Source: Sphaerisporangium siamense (GTDB lineage Bacteria > Actinomycetota > Actinomycetes > Streptosporangiales > Streptosporangiaceae). Taken from it: a DNA stretch of 64,000 bases. The stretch is from the NCBI RefSeq assembly GCF_014205275.1, contig NZ_JACHND010000001.1, positions 6,448,001 to 6,512,000 on the forward strand. The letters run 5' to 3'. A program made the position numbers and the translations under genes. A model generated the notes under the pieces. That model had not been told where the DNA came from. It was given only the letters and a program-made list of their open reading frames with translations, and did not search any database. This document shows, one piece after another, positions 15,152-22,547 of the stretch (positions are counted from its first letter, which is position 1; every line of letters begins with the position of its first letter).

Positions 15152-16902
15152 ACCGCGACCTGCCCATCGCCGACCGGCGGCAGGTACGGCGGGCCGCCCT
15201 GCGCCTGGTCAGGCGCGACGTGCCGGGCTTCGTCGCGACGCTGCTGCTCAACAGCCTGGCGGCGTCCGCGGCGCTGGTCAGCCCGTGGCTGCTGGGCCGC
15301 ATCATCGACTCCATCAGCGCCGGAGGCACGGTCGACCTGCTCGCCGCGATCGCCGTGGGCGCGGCGCTGGCCCAGCTCGTCCTGTCCAGGTACGCCGAGA
15401 AGATCGGCACCCGTTTCAGCGAGCGCGTCCAGGAACACATCCGCGGCGAACTCCTGGACCGCGTGCTGGCCCTGCCCGCCGCCACGGTCGAGCACATCCG
15501 CACCGGCGACCTGACCGCCCGCGGAACCACCGACGTGGCCGTCGTCGGCCGCACTCTACGCGACGCCGCCCCCGCGATCCTCGTATCCGGCCTGCAGGCG
15601 CTCTTCCTGATCGTCGCCGTCTTCCTGGTCGACCCGGTCCTGGGCGCCTGCGGCCTGCTCGCGCCGGCCGGCATCGTGGCCGCCTCCCGCTGGTACCTTC
15701 GCCGCGCCCGCCCCGCCTACCTGGAGGAGGGCGCCGCCCGCTCGGAGCTGGCCGAGCACCTGGCCGCCAACGCCGCGGGCGCCCGCACCATCGAGGCACT
15801 GGGCCTTCAGGCCAAGCGCACGCGGGCGGCGGAACGGGTGATCGAGCGCGCCCGGGCCGCACAACTGCGGACCCTCTTCCTGCGCAGCGTGCTCTGGCCC
15901 TCGGTGGAGGTCTCCTCGCTGCTGCCGCCCGTGCTGGTACTGCTGCTCGGCGGGGTGCTCCTGGGCCGTGGCCAGGTCACGCTGGGCGCGGTCGTCACCT
16001 GCGTGCTCTACCTGCGCCAGCTCGGCCAGCCGATCGAGACGATCCTGATCTGGCTGGAGCAGCTGCAGAGCAGCGGCGCCTCCTTCGCCAGGGTCGAGGG
16101 CCTCGCGACACCGGCACGGGAGGAGGCCGCCGCCGCGGCGCCGCAGGGCGACCGCATCGAGGCGCGCGGCGTGCACTTCGCCTACGAAGGCGGCGACGAC
16201 GTGGTGACCGGCGTCGACCTGACCGTACGGCCCGGCGAGCGCCTGGCCGTCGTCGGCCCCTCGGGAGCCGGCAAGTCCACCCTGGGCAAGCTGCTGGCCG
16301 GCATCGACCGTCCCCGCCTGGGCACGGTCACCGTCGGCTCGGTGCCCGTCGCCGACCTCTCCCCCGCCCAACTCCGCGAGCACGTCGTCCTGGTCACCCA
16401 AGAACAGCACCTGTTCCTCGGCACCGTCCGCGACAACCTTCTGCTGGCCGATCCGACGGCCGGCGACGACCGCCTGGGCAAAGCGCTGGCGGCGGTCGGC
16501 GCCGACTGGGTCGCCTCGCTCGACGACGAGCTGGAGCCCCGGTCGTCCGGCTCCCCCCTCGGCCCGGACCGGGTCCAGCAGCTCGCCCTGGCCAGGGTCA
16601 TCCTGGCCGACCCGCACACCGTCATCCTCGACGAGGCCACCGCCATGCTCGACCCCCACGCGGCCAGGCGCGCCGAACGCTCGCTCGCCGCCGTCCTGGA
16701 GGGGCGGACCGTCATCGCGATCGCCCACCGCCTGCACACGGCCCGCGACGCCGACCGGGTGGTGGTCATGGACAACGGCCAGGTGGTGGAGGTCGGAGCC
16801 CACGAGGAGCTGGTCACGGCCGGCGGGGTGTACGAGGCGCTGTGGAGGTCGTGGCACGGCTCGCGGAATGTCGGCGCCGAAGACGATTCTCCTCAACACT
16901 GA
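15148..16902 (+). CDS. ABC exporter half with catalytic ATPase domain
   Basis: A protein of 584 residues. Six membrane segments fill about 1-310, and the ATPase domain fills 330-575. Walker A (GPSGAGKST), the Q-loop (VTQEQHLFLG), Walker B (TVILDEATAMLD) and the switch His (AIAHRL) are intact. The signature loop is degenerate: LGPDRVQQLAL instead of LSGGQ. The partner half has the opposite pattern, so the dimer would have one working ATP site made of this Walker A and the partner's LSGGQ. The start overlaps the partner's stop by four bases. Substrate unknown; lipid, peptide or drug export is possible. Confidence 0.9.
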   Translation: MNRDLPIADRRQVRRAALRLVRRDVPGFVATLLLNSLAASAALVSPWLLGRIIDSISAGGTVDLLAAIAVGAALAQLVLSRYAEKIGTRFSERVQEHIRGELLDRVLALPAATVEHIRTGDLTARGTTDVAVVGRTLRDAAPAILVSGLQALFLIVAVFLVDPVLGACGLLAPAGIVAASRWYLRRARPAYLEEGAARSELAEHLAANAAGARTIEALGLQAKRTRAAERVIERARAAQLRTLFLRSVLWPSVEVSSLLPPVLVLLLGGVLLGRGQVTLGAVVTCVLYLRQLGQPIETILIWLEQLQSSGASFARVEGLATPAREEAAAAAPQGDRIEARGVHFAYEGGDDVVTGVDLTVRPGERLAVVGPSGAGKSTLGKLLAGIDRPRLGTVTVGSVPVADLSPAQLREHVVLVTQEQHLFLGTVRDNLLLADPTAGDDRLGKALAAVGADWVASLDDELEPRSSGSPLGPDRVQQLALARVILADPHTVILDEATAMLDPHAARRAERSLAAVLEGRTVIAIAHRLHTARDADRVVVMDNGQVVEVGAHEELVTAGGVYEALWRSWHGSRNVGAEDDSPQH

Positions 16903-17028
16903 CCGGTGAAGCCGGGAGACGATTCCGGCCGAGAGTATCCACGCGAAGAGCCCGAGATCACTCTCCAGGTCCCTCACGCAGCACACGGACACGCGGGCCG
17001 TTGAGGGGTGGCATGGCTGAGGTGTGTT

Positions 17029-17428
17029 GAGCCCACCCGTGCAGGTCCGTCGTGGTTACTCGCCGTTAGCCCACCCCAGAACTACGCAACCACCGAGCGA
17101 AGCAATACGGAACCGCGCGGAACAAGCGGAACAAATCTCGCCTCCCCGCGCCTGCCGACCACCCGTCAGCGTCTTACGTCTTCCAACGTCCAAACCGGCG
17201 CCTTCGCCCATCGGCGACCCAACAGCACCCCGCGCCTAATAGAGCCCACCCGTGCAGGTCCGTCATGGTTGCTCACCGTGAGCCCACCCCAGAACTACGC
17301 AACCACCGAGCGAAGCAACGCGGAACCGCGCGGAACAAGCGGAACAAATCTCGCCTCCGCGCCTGTCGGCCTGCCGTCAGGGTCTTGCGTCCCGACGTTC
17401 AAACCGGCGCCTTCGCCCATCGGCGTTC
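17029..17428 (+). repeat. two tandem ~190-base units, each starting with the dispersed repeat
   Basis: Unit 1 (17029-17216) and unit 2 (17242-17428) have a period of 213 bases. Both start gagcccacccgtgcaggtcc, continue through agaactacgcaaccaccgag and gcggaacaagcggaacaaat, and end cggcgccttcgcccatcggc. They differ at scattered positions and by small gaps, so the duplication is not recent. Confidence 0.8.
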
Positions 17429-17557
17429 CATCAGTGCCTCGTGCCTATGGGCGTTCCGTCGGCGCATCGTGTCTATCGGCGTTCCATCAGCGTCTTGCGG
17501 CCACCGACTTCTAGCGGTCACCTCGTGTCTGTCGGCGTTCCATTGGTGCGTACTTCT

Positions 17558-17605
17558 GGGTGGGCTTACGGCGGCCGGCCACGACGGACTCGCACGGGTG
17601 GGCTC
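17558..17605 (-). repeat. dispersed repeat copy, inverted relative to 17029 and 17242
   Basis: Reads gggtgggcttacggcggccg and ends cgcacgggtgggctc. Its flanks match those of the copy at 13474, so the ABC exporter pair lies between direct copies of a larger repeat. Confidence 0.8.
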
Positions 17606-17682
17606 TCAGACCTCTTCCTGTCCCAAGCCGCCAAGCCCAGAGCCACGATCAGGGGGGAACAGCCCTGGATGCCCCCATACGG

Positions 17683-17723
17683 CCCGGAGGCCCGATCCCC
17701 CCTGCAGGGATCGGGCCTCCGGG
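17683..17723. terminator. perfect 17-base-pair hairpin
   Basis: CCCGGAGGCCCGATCCC and GGGATCGGGCCTCCGGG pair perfectly around a seven-base loop. It sits 18 bases beyond the stop of the FAH-family gene on the minus strand, so it is most likely that operon's terminator, and it can work in both directions. Confidence 0.75.
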
Positions 17724-17741
17724 TGTTCGGGGTGGGGTGGG

Positions 17742-18587
17742 TCAGCGGCGGGGGGCGCGGATGCCGCGGAATTCCCAGTCGCCGCCGAAGGCGGTGGAGA
17801 GGACTTCCTCCGAGGTGGTGGGCTGGGCGCCGCAGTCGTCGCGGATGGGGGTGGGGCCGGGCACGATGTGGTTGGAGAGTTTGCCGAGGCCTTCGGCCTC
17901 GACCTCGACCACGTCGCCGGGCTTGACGGGGCGCGAGCCGGCGGGGGTGCCGGACAGCAGGACGTCCCCGGGGAACAGGGTGATGGTGCGGGCGATGTCG
18001 GCGACGAGGTAGTGCATGTCCCACTCCATCTCGTCGGTGGAGCCCTCCTGCGCGACGTGGCCGTTGACGTAGGTGCGCAGGGCCTTGCCACGGAAGTCCC
18101 AGCCGGTGACGAGGCCGGGGCCGAGGGGGCACAGCGTGTCGGAGCCCTTGACGCGCAGCATCGAGCCGGCGTCGGTGTCGCGGAAGTCGTGCAGGCCGTA
18201 GTCGTTGGCGATGGTGTACCCGGCGATGTGGTCGCCGGCCTCGGCGGGCGAGACGTTGCGCGTCGTGCGGCCGATGACGATCGCGATCTCGCCCTCGTAG
18301 TTGAGGTATTCGCACCGTTCTGGCCGGACGACCGCGCCCTTGTGGGCGTTGAGCGCCGAGGTCGGCTTGTGGAAGTACGTCGGCGCGGGCGGCAGCGTGG
18401 TCATGAACTCGGTCACCCGGCTGCGGTGGTTCAGGTGCACGGCGATGATCTTCGTCGGCTCGCACGGCGGCAGGTGGACGGCGTCCTCCACGCCGACCAC
18501 GCGGCCGTCGGCGCTCACCAGCTCGTCCCCTTCGCGGCGCACCTGGGTGACGGCGCCGTCCAGCAGGATCCTGCGGTACTCGGGCAT
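17742..18587 (-). CDS. fumarylacetoacetate hydrolase-family protein (HpaG-like)
   Basis: A protein of 281 residues. The FAH catalytic core is visible: YFHKPTSAL (about 71-79), the metal ligands E98 and E100 in NYEGEIAIVIG, D129 in ANDYGLHDFR, and K148 in RVKGSDTLCPLGPGLV. In homoprotocatechuate breakdown this family decarboxylates or isomerises the open-ring acid. It ends a three-gene minus-strand operon with the ring-cleavage dioxygenase and semialdehyde dehydrogenase. The start has GAAAGG seven bases upstream. The exact step is inferred from neighbours. Confidence 0.85.
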   Translation of the reverse strand: MPEYRRILLDGAVTQVRREGDELVSADGRVVGVEDAVHLPPCEPTKIIAVHLNHRSRVTEFMTTLPPAPTYFHKPTSALNAHKGAVVRPERCEYLNYEGEIAIVIGRTTRNVSPAEAGDHIAGYTIANDYGLHDFRDTDAGSMLRVKGSDTLCPLGPGLVTGWDFRGKALRTYVNGHVAQEGSTDEMEWDMHYLVADIARTITLFPGDVLLSGTPAGSRPVKPGDVVEVEAEGLGKLSNHIVPGPTPIRDDCGAQPTTSEEVLSTAFGGDWEFRGIRAPRR

Positions 18588-18624
18588 CAGGGACCTTTCA
18601 CAACGGCGGGGCCGGAATTCCGGC

Positions 18625-19533
18625 TCACGAGGAGGCGGCGGGGACGGTGGGGCGCGGGGCGGGGAAGCCGCCTTCGGGCCGGTCGAACCACAGCAGCGCC
18701 TGGCCGGTGCCGACGGAGTTCTCGTACTCGCCGTACTGCCGCGCGGCGGCGGTGCAGTCACCCTCCCCCAGGGCGCCGGCCAGCATCAGGTAGTGGCGGA
18801 AGCCGGCCTCGGGCTTGTACCGGGCGAACTCCGGCATCGTGTCCAGCACGCGGGCGTGGTCGCCGGCCTTGAACCAGGCGATCCGCTCCAGGTCGGCCCG
18901 CCTGGCCCCGTCGGAGAAGATGTGGGCGGGGTCGGACGACTCGTGGTCGCGCAGCTCGCGCAGCGGCCAGAAAGTGTGCGACAGGGCTCCGGAGGCGATG
19001 AGCAGCACCTTGCGGTCGGATTCGCGGATCGCCTCGCCGAGCGCCCGGCCGAGCCGCAGGTGGTCCTCCATGTCCCCGGTCTGGCAGACGCCGATGGACA
19101 GCCACGGCTTCTCCGGCAGCCCGAGGTAGGTCCACAGGTTGATCGTCGCGTAGTAGATCGGCAGGTAGGGGTCGTCGATCGCGGTGATCCAGGTGTGGTG
19201 CTCGCCGGCCTTGGCGGCGATGGCGCGGGCGAGTTCCTGGTCGCCGGGGAAGTCGTAGGGCATGCGGCACATGCCCCGCGGCAGTTCCTCGGAGGTGAAC
19301 AGCCCGGCCCTGTGCTGCTGGGCGGTGACGACGAACTCCACCGTCGTGGCCCAGTGCGAGTCCAGGACGATGACCGCGTCGTGCTCGACGGTGTCGAAGA
19401 CCTCCTGGCGGAGCTGCCGCAGGCCGGTGACCAGGGTGATCTCCTTGCCCTCGTTCAGCTCGCGCCGGGTGGCCTCGGGCAGCACGATGGTCGGCACGTG
19501 GGCCAGCAGGCCCGCTCCGGCTACCTCGCCCAT
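18625..19533 (-). CDS. class III extradiol ring-cleavage dioxygenase (HpaD-like)
   Basis: A protein of 302 residues of the LigB superfamily. H12 (GLLAHVP) and the His in VIVLDSHWATTVEF are expected iron ligands, and YDFPGDQELARAIAA is typical of the 3,4-dihydroxyphenylacetate 2,3-dioxygenase branch. It would open a catechol ring next to the hydroxyl groups using Fe(II) and oxygen. The start lies inside the end of the dehydrogenase gene (overlap 13 bases), so the two are co-translated. The true substrate could be another substituted catechol. Confidence 0.83.
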   Translation of the reverse strand: MGEVAGAGLLAHVPTIVLPEATRRELNEGKEITLVTGLRQLRQEVFDTVEHDAVIVLDSHWATTVEFVVTAQQHRAGLFTSEELPRGMCRMPYDFPGDQELARAIAAKAGEHHTWITAIDDPYLPIYYATINLWTYLGLPEKPWLSIGVCQTGDMEDHLRLGRALGEAIRESDRKVLLIASGALSHTFWPLRELRDHESSDPAHIFSDGARRADLERIAWFKAGDHARVLDTMPEFARYKPEAGFRHYLMLAGALGEGDCTAAARQYGEYENSVGTGQALLWFDRPEGGFPAPRPTVPAASS

Positions 19534-20969
19534 GGCGCGGTCACCGTGTTCTTGACGTCGCAGTAGAAGTCGAAGCTCCAGTCGCCGCCCTCGCGGCCGA
19601 CGCCGGAGTGGCGGGCGCCGCCGAAGGGGGCCCGCAGGTCGCGGACGAAGAAGCAGTTCACCCAGACGGTGCCGGCGACCAGGCGGGACGAGACGCGCTC
19701 GGCGCGCTCGGGCGAGCCGGTGACCAGGGTGGCGGCGAGACCGAAGCGCGTGCCGTTGGCCTCGTCGACGGCCTCGTCCTCGGTGCGGAAGGTCTGCAGG
19801 GTGAGGACGGGCCCGAAGACCTCCTCGGTGAGGATCTCGCTGCCGGGCGCGGCGCCGGTGAGCAGCGTGGGCCGGTAGTAGAGGCCGCCGAGGTCGGTGT
19901 TGGGGCCGCCGCCGATGAGCGGCTTGGCCCCGGCGTCCAGGGCCCTGCGGACGAACCCGTCGACGCGGGCGACGTGCTTGCGGTGGATGTTGGGGCCGAC
20001 GTCGGTGGCCTGGTCGCGCGGGTCGCCCTGGACGAGCGTGCCCGCCTTGGCGACGAACCGGGCGGTGAACTCCTCGGCGATCGACTCCTCGACCAGCAGC
20101 CGGGTGCCGGCCAGGCACACCTGCCCGGCGTTGTCGTACTGCTCCACGGCCAGGTCGACGGCGAGGTCCAGGTCGGCGTCGGCGAAGACGACGAGCGGGG
20201 ACTTGCCGCCGAGCTCCAGCGACATCGGGGTCAGGTTGGGCGCGACGGCGGCGGCGATCCGCTGGGCGGTGGGCACCGAGCCGGTGAAGCTGACCCGCTT
20301 GACCCGCGGGTCGGCGACGAGGGCGGCGCCGGCCTCCTCGCCGTACCCCTGGACGACGTTGAAGACGCCGTCGGGCAGGCCGGCCTCGACGGTGATGCCG
20401 GCCAGCAGAGAGGCGGTGAGCGGGGTCCACTCGGCGGGCTTGAGCACCACCGTGTTGCCGGCGGCGAGCGCCGGGGCGATCTTCCAGGTGGCGAGCATGA
20501 GCGGCGCGTTCCACGGGGTGATCAGCGCGCACACCCCGGCCGGGTCCCAGCTCACGTGGTTGCGGTGGCCCCGGGTCTCGAAGTCGTCGTGGCCCAGGGT
20601 GAGCAGGTGGTCGGCGAAGAACCGGAAGTTGTGCGCCACGCGGGGCATCACGCCGCGCAGGTGGGAGCGCAGCAGCGCTCCGTTGTCGGTGGTCTCGACG
20701 ATCGCGAGTTGCTCCAGCCGCCGCTCCACGCCGTCGGCGATCGCGTGCAGCAGCCGGGCGCGCTCCTCGCGTGTGGTGCGCGCCCAGGCGGGGAAGGCGG
20801 CGTGCGCCGCGCGCACGGCTTCTGCGGCCTCGTCCGCGCCTCCCCGGGCGATCTCGGCGATCACCTGCTCGTCGATGGGCGAGACGTCCTCGAAGGTGCG
20901 GGTGGAGGAGACGCGTTCGCCTCCGATCCAGTGCCTGCCTTCGACCTCGACTCCGGCGACAGTGGGCAT
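19521..20969 (-). CDS. aldehyde dehydrogenase (HpaE-like semialdehyde dehydrogenase)
   Basis: A protein of 482 residues with all ALDH landmarks: N154 (LITPWNAPL), E252 (LELGGKSPLV) and catalytic C285 (NAGQVCLAGTR). The sequence fits 5-carboxymethyl-2-hydroxymuconate semialdehyde dehydrogenases, which oxidise the ring-cleavage product with NAD. GGGAGG precedes the ATG at 20969. First gene of the three-gene operon; its promoter carries a GTTTG-N4-CAAAC site immediately upstream. Confidence 0.88.
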   Translation of the reverse strand: MPTVAGVEVEGRHWIGGERVSSTRTFEDVSPIDEQVIAEIARGGADEAAEAVRAAHAAFPAWARTTREERARLLHAIADGVERRLEQLAIVETTDNGALLRSHLRGVMPRVAHNFRFFADHLLTLGHDDFETRGHRNHVSWDPAGVCALITPWNAPLMLATWKIAPALAAGNTVVLKPAEWTPLTASLLAGITVEAGLPDGVFNVVQGYGEEAGAALVADPRVKRVSFTGSVPTAQRIAAAVAPNLTPMSLELGGKSPLVVFADADLDLAVDLAVEQYDNAGQVCLAGTRLLVEESIAEEFTARFVAKAGTLVQGDPRDQATDVGPNIHRKHVARVDGFVRRALDAGAKPLIGGGPNTDLGGLYYRPTLLTGAAPGSEILTEEVFGPVLTLQTFRTEDEAVDEANGTRFGLAATLVTGSPERAERVSSRLVAGTVWVNCFFVRDLRAPFGGARHSGVGREGGDWSFDFYCDVKNTVTAPWAR

Positions 20970-20984
20970 GCATGCCTCCCAATC

Positions 20985-20998
20985 GTTTGTACCCAAAC
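20985..20998. promoter_or_regulatory. operator site A, GTTTG-N4-CAAAC
   Basis: GTTTG-tacc-CAAAC, embedded in tcgtttgtacccaaacaa, 16 bases upstream of the aldehyde dehydrogenase start. The same motif recurs at 21064, 26452 and 26545, so it is probably a shared repressor site. Confidence 0.7.
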
Positions 20999-21063
20999 AA
21001 AATTAGGACGTACGTCGCGATCCGGTCAAGGCACCCGTACCTCCCACTCGGCGTCAGGATATC

Positions 21064-21077
21064 GTTTGGCCTCAAAC
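21064..21077. promoter_or_regulatory. operator site B, GTTTG-N4-CAAAC
   Basis: GTTTG-gcct-CAAAC in atcgtttggcctcaaacaag, 23 bases before the gamma-glutamyl hydrolase start. With site A it frames the divergent promoter region. Confidence 0.7.
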
Positions 21078-21099
21078 AAGCATCTGTGAGGAGGCCGGG

Positions 21100-21795
21100 A
21101 TGCCCCGCCGACCGATCATCGCGATCCCTTCCCGCTTCGCCGCCCAGACCACGGCGCTGCGGTACGCGGCCGTCGTCACCGCGCGCGCCCTCGCCGACGC
21201 CGTGCTGCGCGCGGGCGCGGAGCCGTTCCTCATGCACCCCGGCGACGCCGCGGAGGCCGCGTCCCGGCTGTGGCTCGCCGACGGGGTGCTGCTGCCCGGC
21301 GGCGGCGACCTCGCCCCCACGACGTACGGGGAGGGCGTCGCGCACGACACCGTCTACGACGTGGACGACGCCCAGGACGCCTTCGACCTCGCCGTGGCCC
21401 GGCACGCGCTGGAGACGGGCCTGCCCCTCCTCGCCGTCTGCCGCGGGCTGCAGGTGGTGAACGTCGCGCTCGGCGGGCGGCTGCGCCAGCACATGGAGCC
21501 CGCGCACCGCCACCTGGTCCACCCGGTCGCCGTCCGGCCGGGCTCGCTGCTGGCCGAGGTCACCGGCACCGGGAAGATCGATGCGTCCTGCTTCCACCAC
21601 CAGTGCGTCTCCGTCCCCGGCGCCGGGCTGGTCGCCTCGGCCCACGCCGCCGACGGCACCGCCGAGGCGTACGAACTGGCCGAGCCGCGCGGCTGGTTCC
21701 TCGGCGTCCAGTGGCACCCCGAGGACACCGCCGGCGAGGACCCCGCCAACCAGCGCCTGTTCGACGCCCTGACCCACGCCGCCGCGCGCCGCTGA
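21100..21795 (+). CDS. gamma-glutamyl hydrolase, class I glutamine amidotransferase fold (PuuD-like)
   Basis: A protein of 231 residues. The triad is visible: C114 in LAVCRGLQVVN, H206 and E208 in LGVQWHPED. LLPGGGDLAPTTYGE (about 64-78) is the typical PuuD-type segment. Such enzymes split gamma-glutamyl-amines to glutamate and a carboxylate or amine. GAGGAGG lies before the ATG. It is divergent from the ring-cleavage operon and shares its operator motif. A glutamine-synthetase-like gene that could make the gamma-glutamyl substrate lies at 26587. Confidence 0.87.
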   Translation: MPRRPIIAIPSRFAAQTTALRYAAVVTARALADAVLRAGAEPFLMHPGDAAEAASRLWLADGVLLPGGGDLAPTTYGEGVAHDTVYDVDDAQDAFDLAVARHALETGLPLLAVCRGLQVVNVALGGRLRQHMEPAHRHLVHPVAVRPGSLLAEVTGTGKIDASCFHHQCVSVPGAGLVASAHAADGTAEAYELAEPRGWFLGVQWHPEDTAGEDPANQRLFDALTHAAARR

Positions 21796-21802
21796 GCCCG
21801 GC

Positions 21803-22375
21803 TCAGGTGGCGCGCCGCCTGCCGCCCCTGCGCGGCGGGACGGGCGTCTTGGCGCGCAGGTGGGCGCGGCGCTGCTCGCCGTGCGTCTCCAGGTGCGTGA
21901 CGATGCGGCGCAGCGTGTCGGCCAGGCGCGTGGACTCCTCGCCGTCCAGGGCCTCCACCACGAACGCCTCCTCCTCGTTGAAGGCGGGGAAGAGGTGCTC
22001 CATCAGCGCGAGGCCCTCCGGCGTCAGGCGCAGCAGCGCCAGGCGGCCGTCGTCGGGGTGCTGGAGGCGCTGGACCAGGCCCCGCGACTCCAGCGTCTTG
22101 ATGATGCCGGTCAGCGTCCCCTTGGAGATTCCCGCCTCGGCGGCGACGTGCCGGGTCTCGATCTCCTCCCATATCCACACCACCCACAGGACGACGAACC
22201 CGCTCCAGGTGAGGGAGGCCCCCCGCAGGGCGGAGTTCTCCAGATGCTGCCGGACGATGGCGGCCGCCCGGTGCAGGTTGGACACGGCGACCAGTGCCTC
22301 GCGGCTGATCGGCATCGAGCCGAGCCTGCGGGTGACCGCCTGCTCGGTCTCGGTCAACGAGAAGTGCGCGGGCAC
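21803..22375 (-). CDS. MarR-family regulator, candidate repressor of the GTTTG regulon
   Basis: A protein of 190 residues from GTG 22375, with AAGGAG five bases upstream. The winged helix is clear: RHVAAEAGISKGTLTGIIKT (about 101-120), then LESRGLVQRLQHPDDGRLAL and LTPEGLALMEHLFP. The C-terminus is a basic tail (RAHLRAKTPVPPRRGGRRRAT). It converges with the hydrolase gene and is the only regulator among the aromatic/amine genes, so it is the first candidate for the four GTTTG-type sites. Its own promoter shows no clear copy of that motif. Confidence 0.85.
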   Translation of the reverse strand: MPAHFSLTETEQAVTRRLGSMPISREALVAVSNLHRAAAIVRQHLENSALRGASLTWSGFVVLWVVWIWEEIETRHVAAEAGISKGTLTGIIKTLESRGLVQRLQHPDDGRLALLRLTPEGLALMEHLFPAFNEEEAFVVEALDGEESTRLADTLRRIVTHLETHGEQRRAHLRAKTPVPPRRGGRRRAT

Positions 22376-22547
22376 GCGTGCTCCTTCTGGTGTCGGACAC
22401 GCGACGGCGCGCCCTGCTTTCGTGAAGAGTCTCCGGACGCCGGCGCGCCCGGCCGTGTGGACTCGCCCCCCATTTGTACACGCACCACCCCGGCGGGGGA
22501 GAACGCCCATCGGGTACGGGCGTGCTTTAGGGGTCGATCACCGCATT

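Larger units (their letters stand above)
16903..17741. other. 839-base repeat-rich spacer
   Basis: No supported gene. It contains two tandem copies of a unit of about 190 bases (17029-17216 and 17242-17428), short degenerate repeats of about 30 bases (cggcgttccatcag type, 17410-17550), one inverted copy of the dispersed repeat (17558-17605) and a strong hairpin (17683-17723). Confidence 0.75.

Noticed and set aside
17029-17514. Short proteins encoded inside the tandem repeats
   Set aside because: Open frames run through the repeats in several phases with the same low-complexity text, and none has a ribosome site.
17029-17605. CRISPR array
   Set aside because: The repeats are long, few, of unequal spacing and change orientation; no cas genes are seen.
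17742-20969. A complete homoprotocatechuate pathway
   Set aside because: Only three steps are present; isomerase, hydratase, aldolase and monooxygenase genes are missing from the window.
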